From UBA7803 sp034522075 (GTDB lineage Bacteria; Pseudomonadota; Gammaproteobacteria; Pseudomonadales; Azotimanducaceae), in assembly GCA_034522075.1 (NCBI GenBank), contig JAXHLO010000026.1, positions 120,322-184,321 of the forward strand: DNA of 64,000 nucleotides. Direction: 5' to 3'. Positions 24,814 to 34,476 of this stretch are shown here, piece after piece. A program made the translations under genes and the position numbers. The notes below the pieces were generated by a model. That model was given only the letters and a program-made list of their open reading frames with translations. It was not told where the DNA came from and did no database searches. Position 1 is the first letter of the stretch. Each line of letters starts with the position of its first letter.

Positions 24814-26139
24814 TCAACCGGGTATGCGAACGGGCAGCTCGCGGATGCCGCGGATGAAGCTCGACTTCAGGTAAACGGGCTCGCCCACCACCTCGATCTT
24901 CGGGAAGCGCTGGAGAATCTCCTCCCACAATACCCGCAACTGCATCTCGCCGAGCCGGTTGCCGAGGCAGCGGTGAATGCCGTAGCCGAAGGACAGATGC
25001 TTGCGCGCGTCGGGCCGGTCGATGCGGAACTCGTTGGCGCGGTCGATCTGGCCGTCATCGCGATTGCCCGACACGTACCACATGGCCAGCTTATCGCCTT
25101 TCCGGATCTTCTTGCCGCCGAGCTCGGCATCCTGCAGCGCCGTGCGCGCCATGTGAGCCACCGGAGACTGCCAGCGGATAATCTCCGGGACCATGTTCGT
25201 GACCAGGCTCGGGTCATTGGTCAGCTTCTCGTATTGCGCCGGATTCTGATTCAACGCCAGTACGCCCCCGGAGATGGAATTCCGCGTGGTGTCGTTGCCG
25301 CCGACGATGAGCAGCAGAATGTTGCCCAGGTATTCGTTGGGCGGCATGTCGCGGGTGGATTCGCCGTGTACCAGCATGGATATCAGATCGTTGCCCGGCT
25401 CGGCCTGTTGCGCACGCTCCTTCCACACCGCGTCGAAGTATTCCCAGCACTTCCACAGCTCCTGAAAGCCTTCCTCAGGCGTTTCGAAATACTCCGGATT
25501 GCCGATGTTCTGGGTGGTATCCGACCAGTGAATGAGTTTGTCCCGGTCTTCCTGGGGAATGGCGAACAGGGTCGCCAGCATCCGCCCGGTGAGCTCGACG
25601 GACACTTCGCGCACCCAGTTGAAGGTTTCATTGCGCGGCAGGCCGTCGAGGATGATGCCGGCGCGCTCGCGAATGAGCCCTTCCAGTTCGGCAATGTGGC
25701 GCGGCGAGAACATGGGCGCCACCACCTTGCGCTGCTCGTCGTGCTTCGGCGGGTCTTCCATGATGAACATGGGCAGGTGAAACACCGGGTCCGGCTCCGG
25801 CTGGGGCTGACCGCCGAGCTGAATGCCACCAAGGCGTGAATCCGACGAGTAGATCTGGTGGTTGGTGTCCACGTGGACGATGTCCTGATAACGGGTCACC
25901 GACCAGTACGGGCCGAACTGGCTGTTCTCGGTGTAGTTCACCGGATCTTCGGCGCGCAGCCGTTCGAAGTACGGCAGTACCGCGTCGGCCTCGAACAGGT
26001 CCGGATGGCCCGGATTCAACTGATTCAGGGGCAAGGAATAGGGATCCTGGTTGACGTCGATGGCCCATTCGGCCACCAGTTCCCGGTTGGACCGGCGCAG
26101 ATTCTCCCGGTAGGAACCGGACTGCTGTGTATCGCTCAT
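24814..26139 (-). CDS. Cytochrome P450, CYP153-like
   Basis: 441 residues from the ATG at 26137-26139 with AGGAG 9 bases upstream. The I-helix motif is GGNDTTRNS (oxygen activation Thr), the K helix is EIIRW, and the heme-binding loop FGYGIHRCLGNRL has its Cys near residue 391. The surrounding text (LLLIVGGNDTTRNSISGGVL, LGEMQLRVLWEEIL, IEVVGEP) is close to CYP153 alkane/fatty-acid omega-hydroxylases. It is a soluble class I enzyme needing a ferredoxin and reductase, neither of which is adjacent. The reductase-type gene at 356 is a candidate partner by type only. A promoter is seen upstream. Confidence 0.92.
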   Translation of the reverse strand: MSDTQQSGSYRENLRRSNRELVAEWAIDVNQDPYSLPLNQLNPGHPDLFEADAVLPYFERLRAEDPVNYTENSQFGPYWSVTRYQDIVHVDTNHQIYSSDSRLGGIQLGGQPQPEPDPVFHLPMFIMEDPPKHDEQRKVVAPMFSPRHIAELEGLIRERAGIILDGLPRNETFNWVREVSVELTGRMLATLFAIPQEDRDKLIHWSDTTQNIGNPEYFETPEEGFQELWKCWEYFDAVWKERAQQAEPGNDLISMLVHGESTRDMPPNEYLGNILLLIVGGNDTTRNSISGGVLALNQNPAQYEKLTNDPSLVTNMVPEIIRWQSPVAHMARTALQDAELGGKKIRKGDKLAMWYVSGNRDDGQIDRANEFRIDRPDARKHLSFGYGIHRCLGNRLGEMQLRVLWEEILQRFPKIEVVGEPVYLKSSFIRGIRELPVRIPG

Positions 26140-26181
26140 GGGGTCGTTCTCCTGAACCGGCCTCGGGGAGGCCGTCAATTC

Positions 26182-26211
26182 ATCATAAAACGGGTTTCAG
26201 TTAACTGTCAG
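26182..26211 (-). promoter_or_regulatory. Putative sigma-70 promoter of the P450 gene
   Basis: On the minus strand CTGACA (26206-26211), an 18-base spacer and TATGAT (26182-26187), about 40 bases before the start codon. One mismatch in each box. Confidence 0.5.
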
Positions 26212-26245
26212 GATAACCCCTAATGCCAATCTTGTCAGTGACAGG

Positions 26246-27184
26246 TCACTCGGGGCGGTGCATGAAGGCATCGAGCTGGCGCAGAAAATAGCCGCGCGGG
26301 CGGCCCAGAAAGGCGGCATGGTCACCGCCGGGCATCACGACCCAGGCTTTGTCCGCGGTATTCAGCCGGGCGAAGAGTTCGGCATGCACATCGTCCAGGG
26401 CCAGCGGGTCCTGATGTCCCTCCAGAAGCAAGGTCGGCACCCGCACGGCTGCGCCATCCAGGGCCTCCCATTGCTCCAGGCGGCGCCAGTCCGCCCGCAC
26501 CGGGTCCGCCGCGAGCGCAGCCTCCACGAATGCGTCGATGGCCCGCTGGCTGATGGCATCGGGGACGATGAAATCGGACCGCGCGGCCCGGGCGGTGGTG
26601 GCCTGCCGCGGCGGCGGTCCATCGGCTCCGTCAGGATTTCCTGCAATACCCGGGCGTACCGGGTAGCCGAACAGGATGAGGCCCGAGATCAGGTCCGGGC
26701 GCTGTTGTGCCACCAGTTGGCCGACCATGGCGCCGTAAGACCAGCCGAACAGATACGGCCGCGCTGCAGCGCCGTCCTGCCCCGCCAGCCATTCCAGCAC
26801 GCCGGCAACATCCGCGGCCGCCCGCTGCGGCGTCAACCAGCCGCTGTCGTCCCGAGCCGTTTCGCCATAGCCGCGCAGGTCGACGCCATAGGCCGCGCTG
26901 CCCTGGGCGACCAGCCCATCCATCAGCGAGCGTTCCTCGCCGGGGACCTGCAGATCGAAGTCCGGCCGCGTGCTCCAGGTCCGGCCGTGAATGAGGAGAA
27001 CCCGGGAGCGCGGTGCCTCCGGCGACTTCTCCCAGATGCGCAGCGGATGGCCGTCGACGGTGATTTCATGAGCCACCGGTTCGTCCGCCCGGACCGGCGC
27101 GGCGGCGCAGAGACCCAGCAGCAGGACAGCGGCCGCCCACCCCAGGCTCGATCTCCGGCCTGTCATGCCAGCCGAGCCGATCAC
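26246..27184 (-). CDS. Secreted alpha/beta hydrolase
   Basis: 312 residues. The ATG at 27182-27184 overlaps the TGA of the upstream dehydratase-type gene by four bases. A signal peptide runs to about residue 33 (AAAPVRADEP), so it acts in the periplasm or outside. The hydrolase core has LLIHGRTWS, the nucleophile elbow GWSYGA near 145, an acid in EGHQDPLAL and the catalytic His in GGDHAAF near 293. YGVDLRGYGET is typical of the family. The PPPRQ insertion between the core and cap (about 190) is unusual. Substrate not known. Confidence 0.87.
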   Translation of the reverse strand: MIGSAGMTGRRSSLGWAAAVLLLGLCAAAPVRADEPVAHEITVDGHPLRIWEKSPEAPRSRVLLIHGRTWSTRPDFDLQVPGEERSLMDGLVAQGSAAYGVDLRGYGETARDDSGWLTPQRAAADVAGVLEWLAGQDGAAARPYLFGWSYGAMVGQLVAQQRPDLISGLILFGYPVRPGIAGNPDGADGPPPRQATTARAARSDFIVPDAISQRAIDAFVEAALAADPVRADWRRLEQWEALDGAAVRVPTLLLEGHQDPLALDDVHAELFARLNTADKAWVVMPGGDHAAFLGRPRGYFLRQLDAFMHRPE

Positions 27185-28185
27185 GGCGCCACCTCCGGGG
27201 TGCGTCCCGACAATACCGTGGCCAGCACGGCGGTATCCACATTGCCGCCTGTGAGGATCACTGCTACCCGCCTGCCGCGCTGCTGCCCGGCTTCCTGCGT
27301 CAACGCGGCGAGCGCTGCGGCGCCTGCGCCTTCCGCGACGTTGTGGGTAGTGCGGTAGAGCACACGCATGGCATCGGCCACTTCATCATCGGTCACTTCC
27401 ACCAGCCGGGCAGCGCCGCGGCGGATGATATCGAGGGGTTCGGCCATGGGCATGCGGCAGGCCATACCGTCGGCAAACGTCCGGGCGCTGTCGGTTTCGA
27501 CCACCGCGCCTCGGGCCACCGAGCGGGCATAGGCGGGCGCATGGGCCGACACCACGCCGACGATCTCGGTGGTCAGGCCGAGCAGATCGCGGGTGCGTAT
27601 CAGAGCGCAGATGCCCGAGCCCATGCCTACGGGTACATAGACCGTATCCAGGCCTTTCACAGCGTGCAGCAGCTCCTGCGCGTAGGTAGCGACCCCCGCC
27701 ACCAGCGCGGGATGAAACGCCGGCACGAAACTGAGCCCCTGCGCCTCGGCAATCCTCGCTGCTTCGGCCCGCGATTCGTCGAAATCGGCACCGTGCACCA
27801 CCAGTTGCGCACCCCAGCCCTCCATGGACCGGTTCTTCTCGACACTGTTGCATTCCGGGACGGCCACGGTCACAGGGACGCCGTAGCGACGAGCGGCGAA
27901 CGGAATGCTCTGCCCGTGATTGCCCCGGGTGGCGGTAATGAAACCCGGCGGCAGCTTCCCCTCGCGGTTCAGCGCATCCAGATAGACCAGCCCGCCGCGT
28001 ACCTTGAAGGCGCCCACGGGGGTATGGTTCTCGTGCTTGACCCAGACCTCGCAGCCCGTCTGCTCGCACAGCAGCGGCCAGGCATATTGCGGCGTGGGCG
28101 GCATGGCGTCATAGACAACCTCGGCCGCGCGCTCAAGATCCGTCAGACTGAACAAGGTAGATTCGGTCAATGGCCCGGCACTCAT
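27181..28185 (-). CDS. PLP-dependent threonine/serine dehydratase family enzyme
   Basis: 334 residues of the fold-type II PLP family. The cofactor lysine is in PVGAFKVRGG (about residue 62), the phosphate-binding loop is VGMGSG near 190, and ATRGNHGQS near 87 binds the substrate carboxylate. It lacks the C-terminal ACT regulatory domain of biosynthetic threonine dehydratase and is therefore catabolic-sized. It could deaminate threonine/serine or a derivative such as a hydroxyectoine-type amino acid. The signed neighbours (secreted hydrolase downstream, divergent SDR) do not settle the substrate. Confidence 0.85.
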   Translation of the reverse strand: MSAGPLTESTLFSLTDLERAAEVVYDAMPPTPQYAWPLLCEQTGCEVWVKHENHTPVGAFKVRGGLVYLDALNREGKLPPGFITATRGNHGQSIPFAARRYGVPVTVAVPECNSVEKNRSMEGWGAQLVVHGADFDESRAEAARIAEAQGLSFVPAFHPALVAGVATYAQELLHAVKGLDTVYVPVGMGSGICALIRTRDLLGLTTEIVGVVSAHAPAYARSVARGAVVETDSARTFADGMACRMPMAEPLDIIRRGAARLVEVTDDEVADAMRVLYRTTHNVAEGAGAAALAALTQEAGQQRGRRVAVILTGGNVDTAVLATVLSGRTPEVAP

Positions 28186-28267
28186 GGCGACACACGGCCC
28201 GGACTATAGAATCACCGCGGGGAAACGTCTAATGTGCCCGTTCACGCGCTGTCAGGGAGAACTTTCC

Positions 28268-29041
28268 ATGGAGCTCAACAACAAGATCGTCGTCGTTACC
28301 GGCGCGGCCAGCGGCATCGGCAAGGCCATGGCAGAGCGCTTTCACCGCGAGGGAGCGGCCAAAGTGGTCACGGCGGACATCGATGAGGTGGGCGCCTCCA
28401 GCGTCGCCGAATCGGTGGATGGCTGGAGCATGGGCGTCGACGTGAGCCGCGAGACCGACATCGTTCAGCTCATCGAACAGACCGAGGAACGTTTCGGCCC
28501 CATCGATCTGTTCTGTTCCAATGCCGGCATCGGCGTCGGCCGGGGCCTCGACGAACCGGACGAGGTCTGGCAGAAAATCTGGGAAGTGAACACCATGTCC
28601 CACGTCTATGCCGCGCGCAATCTGATTCCGCGCATGAAGGCCCGGGGCGGCGGTTATCTGCTGAACACCTCATCGGCAGCCGGTCTGCTGTCGCAGATCG
28701 GCTCGGTGACCTATGCGGTCACCAAGCATGCTGCAGTGGCTCTGGCGGAATGGATCGCCATCACCCACGGCCGCGACGGCATCAAAGTCTCGGTGCTCTG
28801 TCCTCAGGCGGTGCGCACGGCCATGACCGCCGGCGGACCGGGCGTGGCCGGCGTGGACGGCATGATCGAACCCGAGGACGCCGCCGAGGCAGTGGTGCAG
28901 GCGCTGCGCGACGAAACCTTCCTGGTGCTGCCCCACCCCACGGTGCGGGAGTACATGCAGCGCAAAACCGGCGACTACGACCGCTGGATCCGCGGCATGC
29001 AACGGCTGCAGGAAAAATATCTGGAAGCCGATCAGTCCTGA
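28268..29041 (+). CDS. Short-chain dehydrogenase/reductase
   Basis: 257 residues from the ATG at 28268, preceded by GGGAGAA. Classical SDR: TGAASGIGKA nucleotide motif (residues 11-20), CSNAGIG, catalytic Ser in LNTSSAAG, and YAVTKHA with the catalytic Tyr/Lys. VTADID after the second strand favours NAD(H). The C-terminal part (REYMQRKTGDYDRWIRGM) is like SDRs found in fatty-acid and steroid catabolic clusters. Located between a dehydratase-type gene and the cox cluster. Confidence 0.87.
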   Translation: MELNNKIVVVTGAASGIGKAMAERFHREGAAKVVTADIDEVGASSVAESVDGWSMGVDVSRETDIVQLIEQTEERFGPIDLFCSNAGIGVGRGLDEPDEVWQKIWEVNTMSHVYAARNLIPRMKARGGGYLLNTSSAAGLLSQIGSVTYAVTKHAAVALAEWIAITHGRDGIKVSVLCPQAVRTAMTAGGPGVAGVDGMIEPEDAAEAVVQALRDETFLVLPHPTVREYMQRKTGDYDRWIRGMQRLQEKYLEADQS

Positions 29042-29047
29042 GCAGGC

Positions 29048-29092
29048 GTGTGGGAGCGACCTCCAGGTCGCGATCAGGAGATCGCTCCAACA
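29048..29092. repeat. REP-like palindromic element
   Basis: GTGTGGGAGCGACCTCCAGG followed by TCGCGATCAGGAGATCGCTC forms two nested inverted repeats (GGAGCGACC/GGTCGC and GCGAT/ATCGC). This is the typical shape of gammaproteobacterial REP elements, placed between convergent genes. Only this copy is seen in the window. Confidence 0.6.
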
Positions 29093-29095
29093 GCG

Positions 29096-29896
29096 TTACA
29101 GCGTCATCAGGTCTTCCACGGCGCGACAAGCCATCACTCGGACCAGGTGCGCTCGATAGTCGGCGGAGGCGAACAGATCATTGTTGAAGCCGGCGTCCGG
29201 CACCTCGACCTGCTCGAGCGCGGCAGGGCGCAGATCGTCCTGCAGGGCTTCCTCCAGCGCCGTGCCGCGAAAGGCACACGGCCCCGCACCGGTAATGCCC
29301 ACACGGATGCGGCCGCCGAAATCGGCGACCAGCACCCCGACCACGGCATAGCGGGACGCCGGGTTCGCGAACTTGCGATAGGCTGCCCTCAGCGGCACCG
29401 GGAAGTCGATGCGGGTGATGATCTCGCCCGGCGCCAGGGCCGTTTCGAACAGATCGAGGAAGAACTCGTCCGCCGCGATCTGCCGGCTGCCGGTGTGTAC
29501 GGTCGCACCCAGACCGATCACCGCAGCAGGATAATCCGCGGCCGGGTCGCTGTTGGCCACGGACCCGCCCAGGGTCCCGCGGTTGCGTACCTGCCCATCG
29601 CCGATGCAGCCGGCCAGGCCGGCCAGCGCCGGCAAGGTGCCGCACACGCCGGGGTGAGCCGCCACCTCCGCGTGGCGGGTGAAAGCGCCCACGCTCACCC
29701 GCTCAGGCGTTGCCTCGATACCGCTGAGCCCGTCGACCCCGGCCAGATCCACCACGTCCGAGGGAGCCGCCAGGCGCTGTTTCATGGTGGGCAGCAAGGT
29801 CTGGCCGCCGGCCAGATAGATGCCGTCCTCGGCGTTGCGGAACAATTGCTCCGCTTCTTCCAGGGTACTCGGGCGGTGATAGTCGAAGGTATACAT
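29096..29896 (-). CDS. Molybdenum hydroxylase FAD subunit (CoxM-like)
   Basis: 266 residues from the ATG at 29894-29896, just after the stop of the large-subunit gene. N-terminal FDYHRPSTLEEA and the FAD pyrophosphate site AGGQTLLP (about 34-41) are followed by the second FAD motif RNRGTLGGSVANSDPAAD (about 100-118). The C-terminal CO-dehydrogenase flavoprotein domain follows. It passes electrons from the iron-sulfur subunit to the acceptor. Last gene of the cluster coxG-S-L-M. Confidence 0.92.
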   Translation of the reverse strand: MYTFDYHRPSTLEEAEQLFRNAEDGIYLAGGQTLLPTMKQRLAAPSDVVDLAGVDGLSGIEATPERVSVGAFTRHAEVAAHPGVCGTLPALAGLAGCIGDGQVRNRGTLGGSVANSDPAADYPAAVIGLGATVHTGSRQIAADEFFLDLFETALAPGEIITRIDFPVPLRAAYRKFANPASRYAVVGVLVADFGGRIRVGITGAGPCAFRGTALEEALQDDLRPAALEQVEVPDAGFNNDLFASADYRAHLVRVMACRAVEDLMTL

Positions 29897-29897
29897 G

Positions 29898-32241
29898 TCA
29901 GGCTCCCTGCAGCGCGCGCCAGACCTTTTCGGCGGTGGCCGGCATGGACAGGTCGTTGACCCCCACTGCATCGGTGACTGCGTTCATGACAGCCGCCGGG
30001 CTGCCGATGGCGCCCGCTTCACCACAGCCTTTCACGCCCAGCGGATTGTGGGTGCACGGGGTCACCGTGGTATCCACCCGGAAATCCGGCAGATCGTCGG
30101 CACGCGGCATGCAGTAATCCATGTAAGAGCCGGTCTGCAGTTGTCCGAAGGCGTCGTACACACCGTGTTCGAGCAACGCCTGGCCCACTCCCTGTGCCAC
30201 CCCGCCGTGCACCTGGCCAAGCACGATCATGGGATTGATCACGGTACCGAAGTCGTCCACGGCGACGAAATCCACCAGTTCCACTTCGCCGGTCTGCTCG
30301 TCGATTTCTACCTCGGCAATGTGAGTCCCCGCCGGGTAAGTGAAATTCTCGGGATCGTAGAAGGCCTTCTCCGACAACCCCGGCTCCAGGTCGTCGGGAT
30401 AATTGCTCGGCACATAGGCGGCAAAGGCGACCTCGGCGAACGACAGCGTGCGGTTGCTGTCCCGCACCTTGAAATGGCCGCCGGTGAATTCGACTTCCTC
30501 AGGGTCGGCCTCGAGCATGTGCGCGGCAATGCGCGTGCCTTTGGCGATGATCTTGTCCGCCGCACAGGACAGCGCGGAACCACCCACGGCCAGCGACCGC
30601 GAGCCGTAGGTGCCGAGACCGAACTCCACCCGACCGGTATCACCGTGGACCACTTCCACATCGTCGATGCCGATACCGAAGCGCTGCGCCACCACCTGGG
30701 CGAAGGTGGTCTCGTGACCCTGGCCGTGGCTGTGCGATCCGGTGAATACGGTGACATTACCGGTTGGATTGACGCGGATCTCGCCGCTTTCATAAAGGCC
30801 TACACCGGCCCCGAGAGAGATGGCCAGTTTCGACGGCGCCAGACCGCACGCCTCGATGTAACAGGCCAAGCCGATGCCGCGGCGTTTGCCGCGCTCGGCG
30901 GCAGCAGCCCGGCGTTGCGCAAAGCCGGCGTAGTCGATGAGTTCCAGCGCCTTGTCGAGGCTCGCCTCGTAGTCCCCGACGTCATAGGTAAGTGCCACGG
31001 GTGTGTCGTAGGGAAAGTCTTCCGGCCGGATCATATTGAGACGGCGCAGCTCTGCCGGATCGCGACCCAGTTCGCGGGCCGCGGTCTCGACCATGCGTTC
31101 CACCACGTAAGTCGCTTCGGGCCGGCCGGCACCGCGGTAAGCATCCACGGGCGCCGTATTGGTGTAGACGCCGTGCACCTCGACGAAAATGTTCGGGGTC
31201 TTGTACTGCCCGGCCAGCAGTGTGCCGTAGAGATAGGTCGGCACGGACGAGCCGAAGGTGGACAGATAGGCGCCCAGATTGGCGGTGGTGGATACCTTGA
31301 GCGCGACGAAGCGGCCATCGGCGTCCAGGCCGAGCTCCGCCTGCGTTACGTGGTCACGGCCATGGGCATCCGCGAGAAAGGATTCGCTGCGCTCCGCCGT
31401 CCACTTCACGGGCTGTTCGAGCCGCCGCGCCGCCCAGATGACGGCCGTTTCCTCGGCATAGATGAAGATCTTCGAGCCGAAACCGCCGCCCACGTCGGGC
31501 GCCACCACGCGCAGCTTGTGCTCCGGGGCCACCTGCACGAACGCTGACAGCACCAGGCGCTCGAGGTGCGGATTCTGGCTGGTGGTGTAGAGCACATGGT
31601 CGCCGGTGCCTTTGTCATAGACGCCCAGGGCCGCGCGCGGCTCCATGGCATTGGGAATGAGCCGATTGTTGATCAGCTCGAGCCGGGTCACGTGGGCCGC
31701 CGCAGCCAGCGCGTCCTCGGTGGCCTGCTGTTCGCCGAGCGCCCAGTCGTAGGCCAGATTGCCCACCACGCCGTCGTGAATGTCTTCCGAGCTCATGGCC
31801 GCCGCCGGATCCACCACGGCATCGACCTCGGTGAAATCGGTGGCCACGGCCTCTGCCGCCCGGCGTGCTGCCTGAACCGTGCGGGCCACCACGATGCCGT
31901 AAGGTTCACCAACGTAGTTGACCACGCGGTGGGCCAGCGGCGGGTGCGGCGCCGACACCATGTCGCTGCCGTCTTTCTGCTTGACCAGCCAGCCGCAGGG
32001 CAGATCACCGAGGCCGTCGTCGGCCATGTCCTTGCCGGTGAGCACGGCCACCACATCCGGCAAAGCCAGCGCTTCCGTGGGGTCTATGGCATCGATGCGG
32101 GCCCGGGCATGGGGCGAGCGCAGGAAGGCGGCATGCAGCTGGCCCGCCACATTGATGTCGTCGGTATAGCGCCCGCTGCCGGTGACGAAGCGGACATCTT
32201 CCTTGCGCCGTACCGAGGCGCCAATGCCGTCCTTTAGCGCC

Positions 32242-32249
<8 letters not shown>
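29898..32249 (-). CDS. Molybdopterin-binding large subunit, form II CO dehydrogenase-like (CoxL family)
   Basis: 783 residues. Starts at the ATG at 32247-32249, overlapping the small-subunit gene by 8 bases. The N-terminal GASVRRKEDVRFVTGSGRYTD and the cofactor regions GGGFGSK, GQGHETTF and GCGEAGAIGSP, whose conserved Glu is the expected catalytic base, are present. The active-site loop reads AYRGAGR, the form II signature, and not the AYXCSFR of proven CO dehydrogenases. It is therefore an aldehyde/N-heterocycle-type molybdenum hydroxylase of uncertain substrate, and CO oxidation should not be assumed. Confidence 0.93.
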
Positions 32250-32721
<472 letters not shown>

Positions 32722-32763
32722 GTCCACGACCTCGTCTTCGTGATCGTCCAATCGCCACCTGCC

Positions 32764-33372
32764 TTAGAATGCGAACAGCAGAGCCAGCGCCAGGGCGGCA
32801 AATGCCGCCAGCCAGACCAGCCAGCGTCCGCGGGATTCATAACCATTGCCTTGAAGATTCGCTGACGCCGCGGCGGATGTCGCCGCCTGCGGCGCTGAGG
32901 CAGCCTCTGCAGCCACCTCCGGAGGGTCCTCACCGCCCCCCATCTCCCGACGGAAAGCGGCAAAAAAATCGTCGGCCATCTTGCGCGCACTGCCGTCGAT
33001 GAGACGCGAACCCACCTGCGCCAGCTTGCCGCCGACGTTGGCATTGACCCGGTAGGTCAGGTGAGTGCCGTCACCGGCATCGCTGAGATGTACGTGCGCG
33101 GAGCCGCGGGCAAAACCGGCCGCACCGCCTTTGACGTTACCCTGGATCGTGTAGCTTTCCGGAGGGTTGACGTCGCTCAACGTCAGCTCGGCGTGAAAGG
33201 TTGCGCGCACCGGGCCCACCTTGGATTTGACCCGGGCGGTGAACTGATCGTCGGCGGTCTTCTCCATGGACAGGCAGCCGTCTATGCAGCGCCCCAGGAC
33301 CTCCGGGTCGTTCAACCCGGACCAGACCACGTCGCGGCTGGCCGACAGATGATATTCGCCGGTCTGCTCCAT
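32764..33372 (-). CDS. CoxG-type SRPBCC accessory protein, C-terminally membrane-anchored
   Basis: 202 residues from the ATG at 33370-33372 with GGGAG upstream. The SRPBCC domain (residues 1-145) shows SASRDVVWSGLNDPEVLGRCIDG and a KVGPVRATFHAEL strand typical of CoxG. An Ala/Pro linker then leads to a single C-terminal helix (about 183-200) that would anchor the protein in the membrane. CoxG recruits CO dehydrogenase-type enzymes to the membrane, and here it heads the operon coxG-S-L-M. Confidence 0.9.
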   Translation of the reverse strand: MEQTGEYHLSASRDVVWSGLNDPEVLGRCIDGCLSMEKTADDQFTARVKSKVGPVRATFHAELTLSDVNPPESYTIQGNVKGGAAGFARGSAHVHLSDAGDGTHLTYRVNANVGGKLAQVGSRLIDGSARKMADDFFAAFRREMGGGEDPPEVAAEAASAPQAATSAAASANLQGNGYESRGRWLVWLAAFAALALALLFAF

Positions 33373-33433
33373 CAGGAGCACTCCCATCCTCCGAGCGGAA
33401 AGGTTCGCACGATTGCCCGTAGCGGGCAACGGC

Positions 33434-33567
33434 CCCGCGTCGAAACGCGGGTAGGCCCGCGTCGAAACGCGGTAGGCCCGCGTCGAAACGCGGTAGGCCG
33501 GCGTCGAAACGCGGGAGAGCCGCGTCGAAACGCGGGTAGGCCCGCGTCGAAACGCGGGTGGGCCCGC
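33434..33567. repeat. Tandem array of six short hairpins, 21-22 bp period
   Basis: Six copies of the core GCGTCGAAACGC start at 33437, 33459, 33480, 33501, 33522 and 33544. Most copies extend to CCCGCGT-CGAA-ACGCGGG, so each is a 6-7 bp GC stem with a CGAA tetraloop, separated by TAGGC-type linkers. The array fills the space between coxG and the nitroreductase gene and ends at the latter's stop codon. No other copy was noticed in the window. Confidence 0.85.
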
Positions 33568-34239
33568 CTATCCGTCCTCGCGCAGCGGCGGGCCGTCCCA
33601 GCGCTCCCGCATGGCGAACGCCTCCACCGGTTTGCGCGTCAGACGGGTGAGCTGTTTTACCGGCCGGCCCAGCGGCATCAGTGCAGCAACCGCCAGATGC
33701 TCGGGAATGCCCAGCAGGGTGCGGAGTTCCTGCTCGCGCGCCGCGACGAACGTGGTGGGAGTGCCGCCGTAACCCTCATTGCGGGCGGCCAGCAGAATGT
33801 TCCAGACGAAGGGATAGATCGAAGCCCCGGAGATCACGCCGACTCGATCGAGTTCGGCATCGAAGGATGCCACCACCGACAGGTCGAGCAGCACCAGCAG
33901 AACCACAGGGGCTTCGGCGATTCTGCGGATGAATGATTCCGGCGCCTCGGCGGCGGCGATATCCGCCTCGCTGAGACGCGTGGGATGAATGGTGTTCCAC
34001 GGCGCCTCGCCCGCCTGAGCCTGGGCGAAATAACGCTGAAACGTCGGCATCATCATCGGGATCATGGCTTCCCGGGTGGCCGGCTCCCGGATGACGATGA
34101 CCCGCCAGCCCTGCCGGTTGCCGCCGCTGGGGGCAAATCGGGCGTTGTCGAGGATGCTGTAGATGGCCGAGTCGGGCACGGGTTCATCGGTGAACTCGCG
34201 GGCCGCGAAGGTGGTGCGCATGACGTCGTAGAGTTCCAT
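33568..34239 (-). CDS. Nitroreductase family FMN-dependent oxidoreductase
   Basis: 223 residues from the ATG at 34237-34239, preceded by GGGAG. The N-terminal MRTTFAAREFTDEPV and FAPSGGNRQGWRVIVI segments bind FMN phosphate and ribityl (Arg and Ser/Asn). The central DRVGVISGASIYPFVWNILLAARNEGYGG segment and the LGIPEHLAVAALMPLG motif complete the fold. It uses NAD(P)H to reduce nitroaromatics, quinones or flavin-linked substrates. It is divergent from marR, with a palindrome between them. Confidence 0.88.
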   Translation of the reverse strand: MELYDVMRTTFAAREFTDEPVPDSAIYSILDNARFAPSGGNRQGWRVIVIREPATREAMIPMMMPTFQRYFAQAQAGEAPWNTIHPTRLSEADIAAAEAPESFIRRIAEAPVVLLVLLDLSVVASFDAELDRVGVISGASIYPFVWNILLAARNEGYGGTPTTFVAAREQELRTLLGIPEHLAVAALMPLGRPVKQLTRLTRKPVEAFAMRERWDGPPLREDG

Positions 34240-34386
34240 GGCCGTCTCCCGGTGGGACACGGCGAGCCTACCATACCGCGCCGTGCAGCCGGGGCGGAGC
34301 GGCTTGGTGCGGAACTTCGCGAAACAGATCGCCGAAGGACTGTCGAAGGGGTATTGCCAGTAACTTGACTTTACGGAACAATATGA

Positions 34387-34398
34387 GGTCACGTGACC
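34387..34398. promoter_or_regulatory. Perfect 12-bp palindrome GGTCACGTGACC
   Basis: Located between the divergent nitroreductase and marR genes, 17 bases after a TTGACT (34365-34370) that could be a -35 box. Position and symmetry suggest an operator, most simply for the adjacent MarR protein. No second copy was seen. Confidence 0.45.
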
Positions 34399-34476
34399 GG
34401 CAGCAGCGGCCGGGCGCGTGGCAATCCCACCACCCGCTCGCTGCGACGCGTCTCATCAGACAAGTGAAGGTTAGAT

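Noticed and set aside
29895..31547. 550-codon plus-strand ORF over the molybdenum hydroxylase large subunit
   Set aside because: No family motifs, His/Gly-rich; the minus strand encodes a complete CoxL-type protein.
33434..33567. CRISPR array
   Set aside because: Repeat units are 21-22 bp, contiguous and self-complementary, with no unique spacers and no cas genes.
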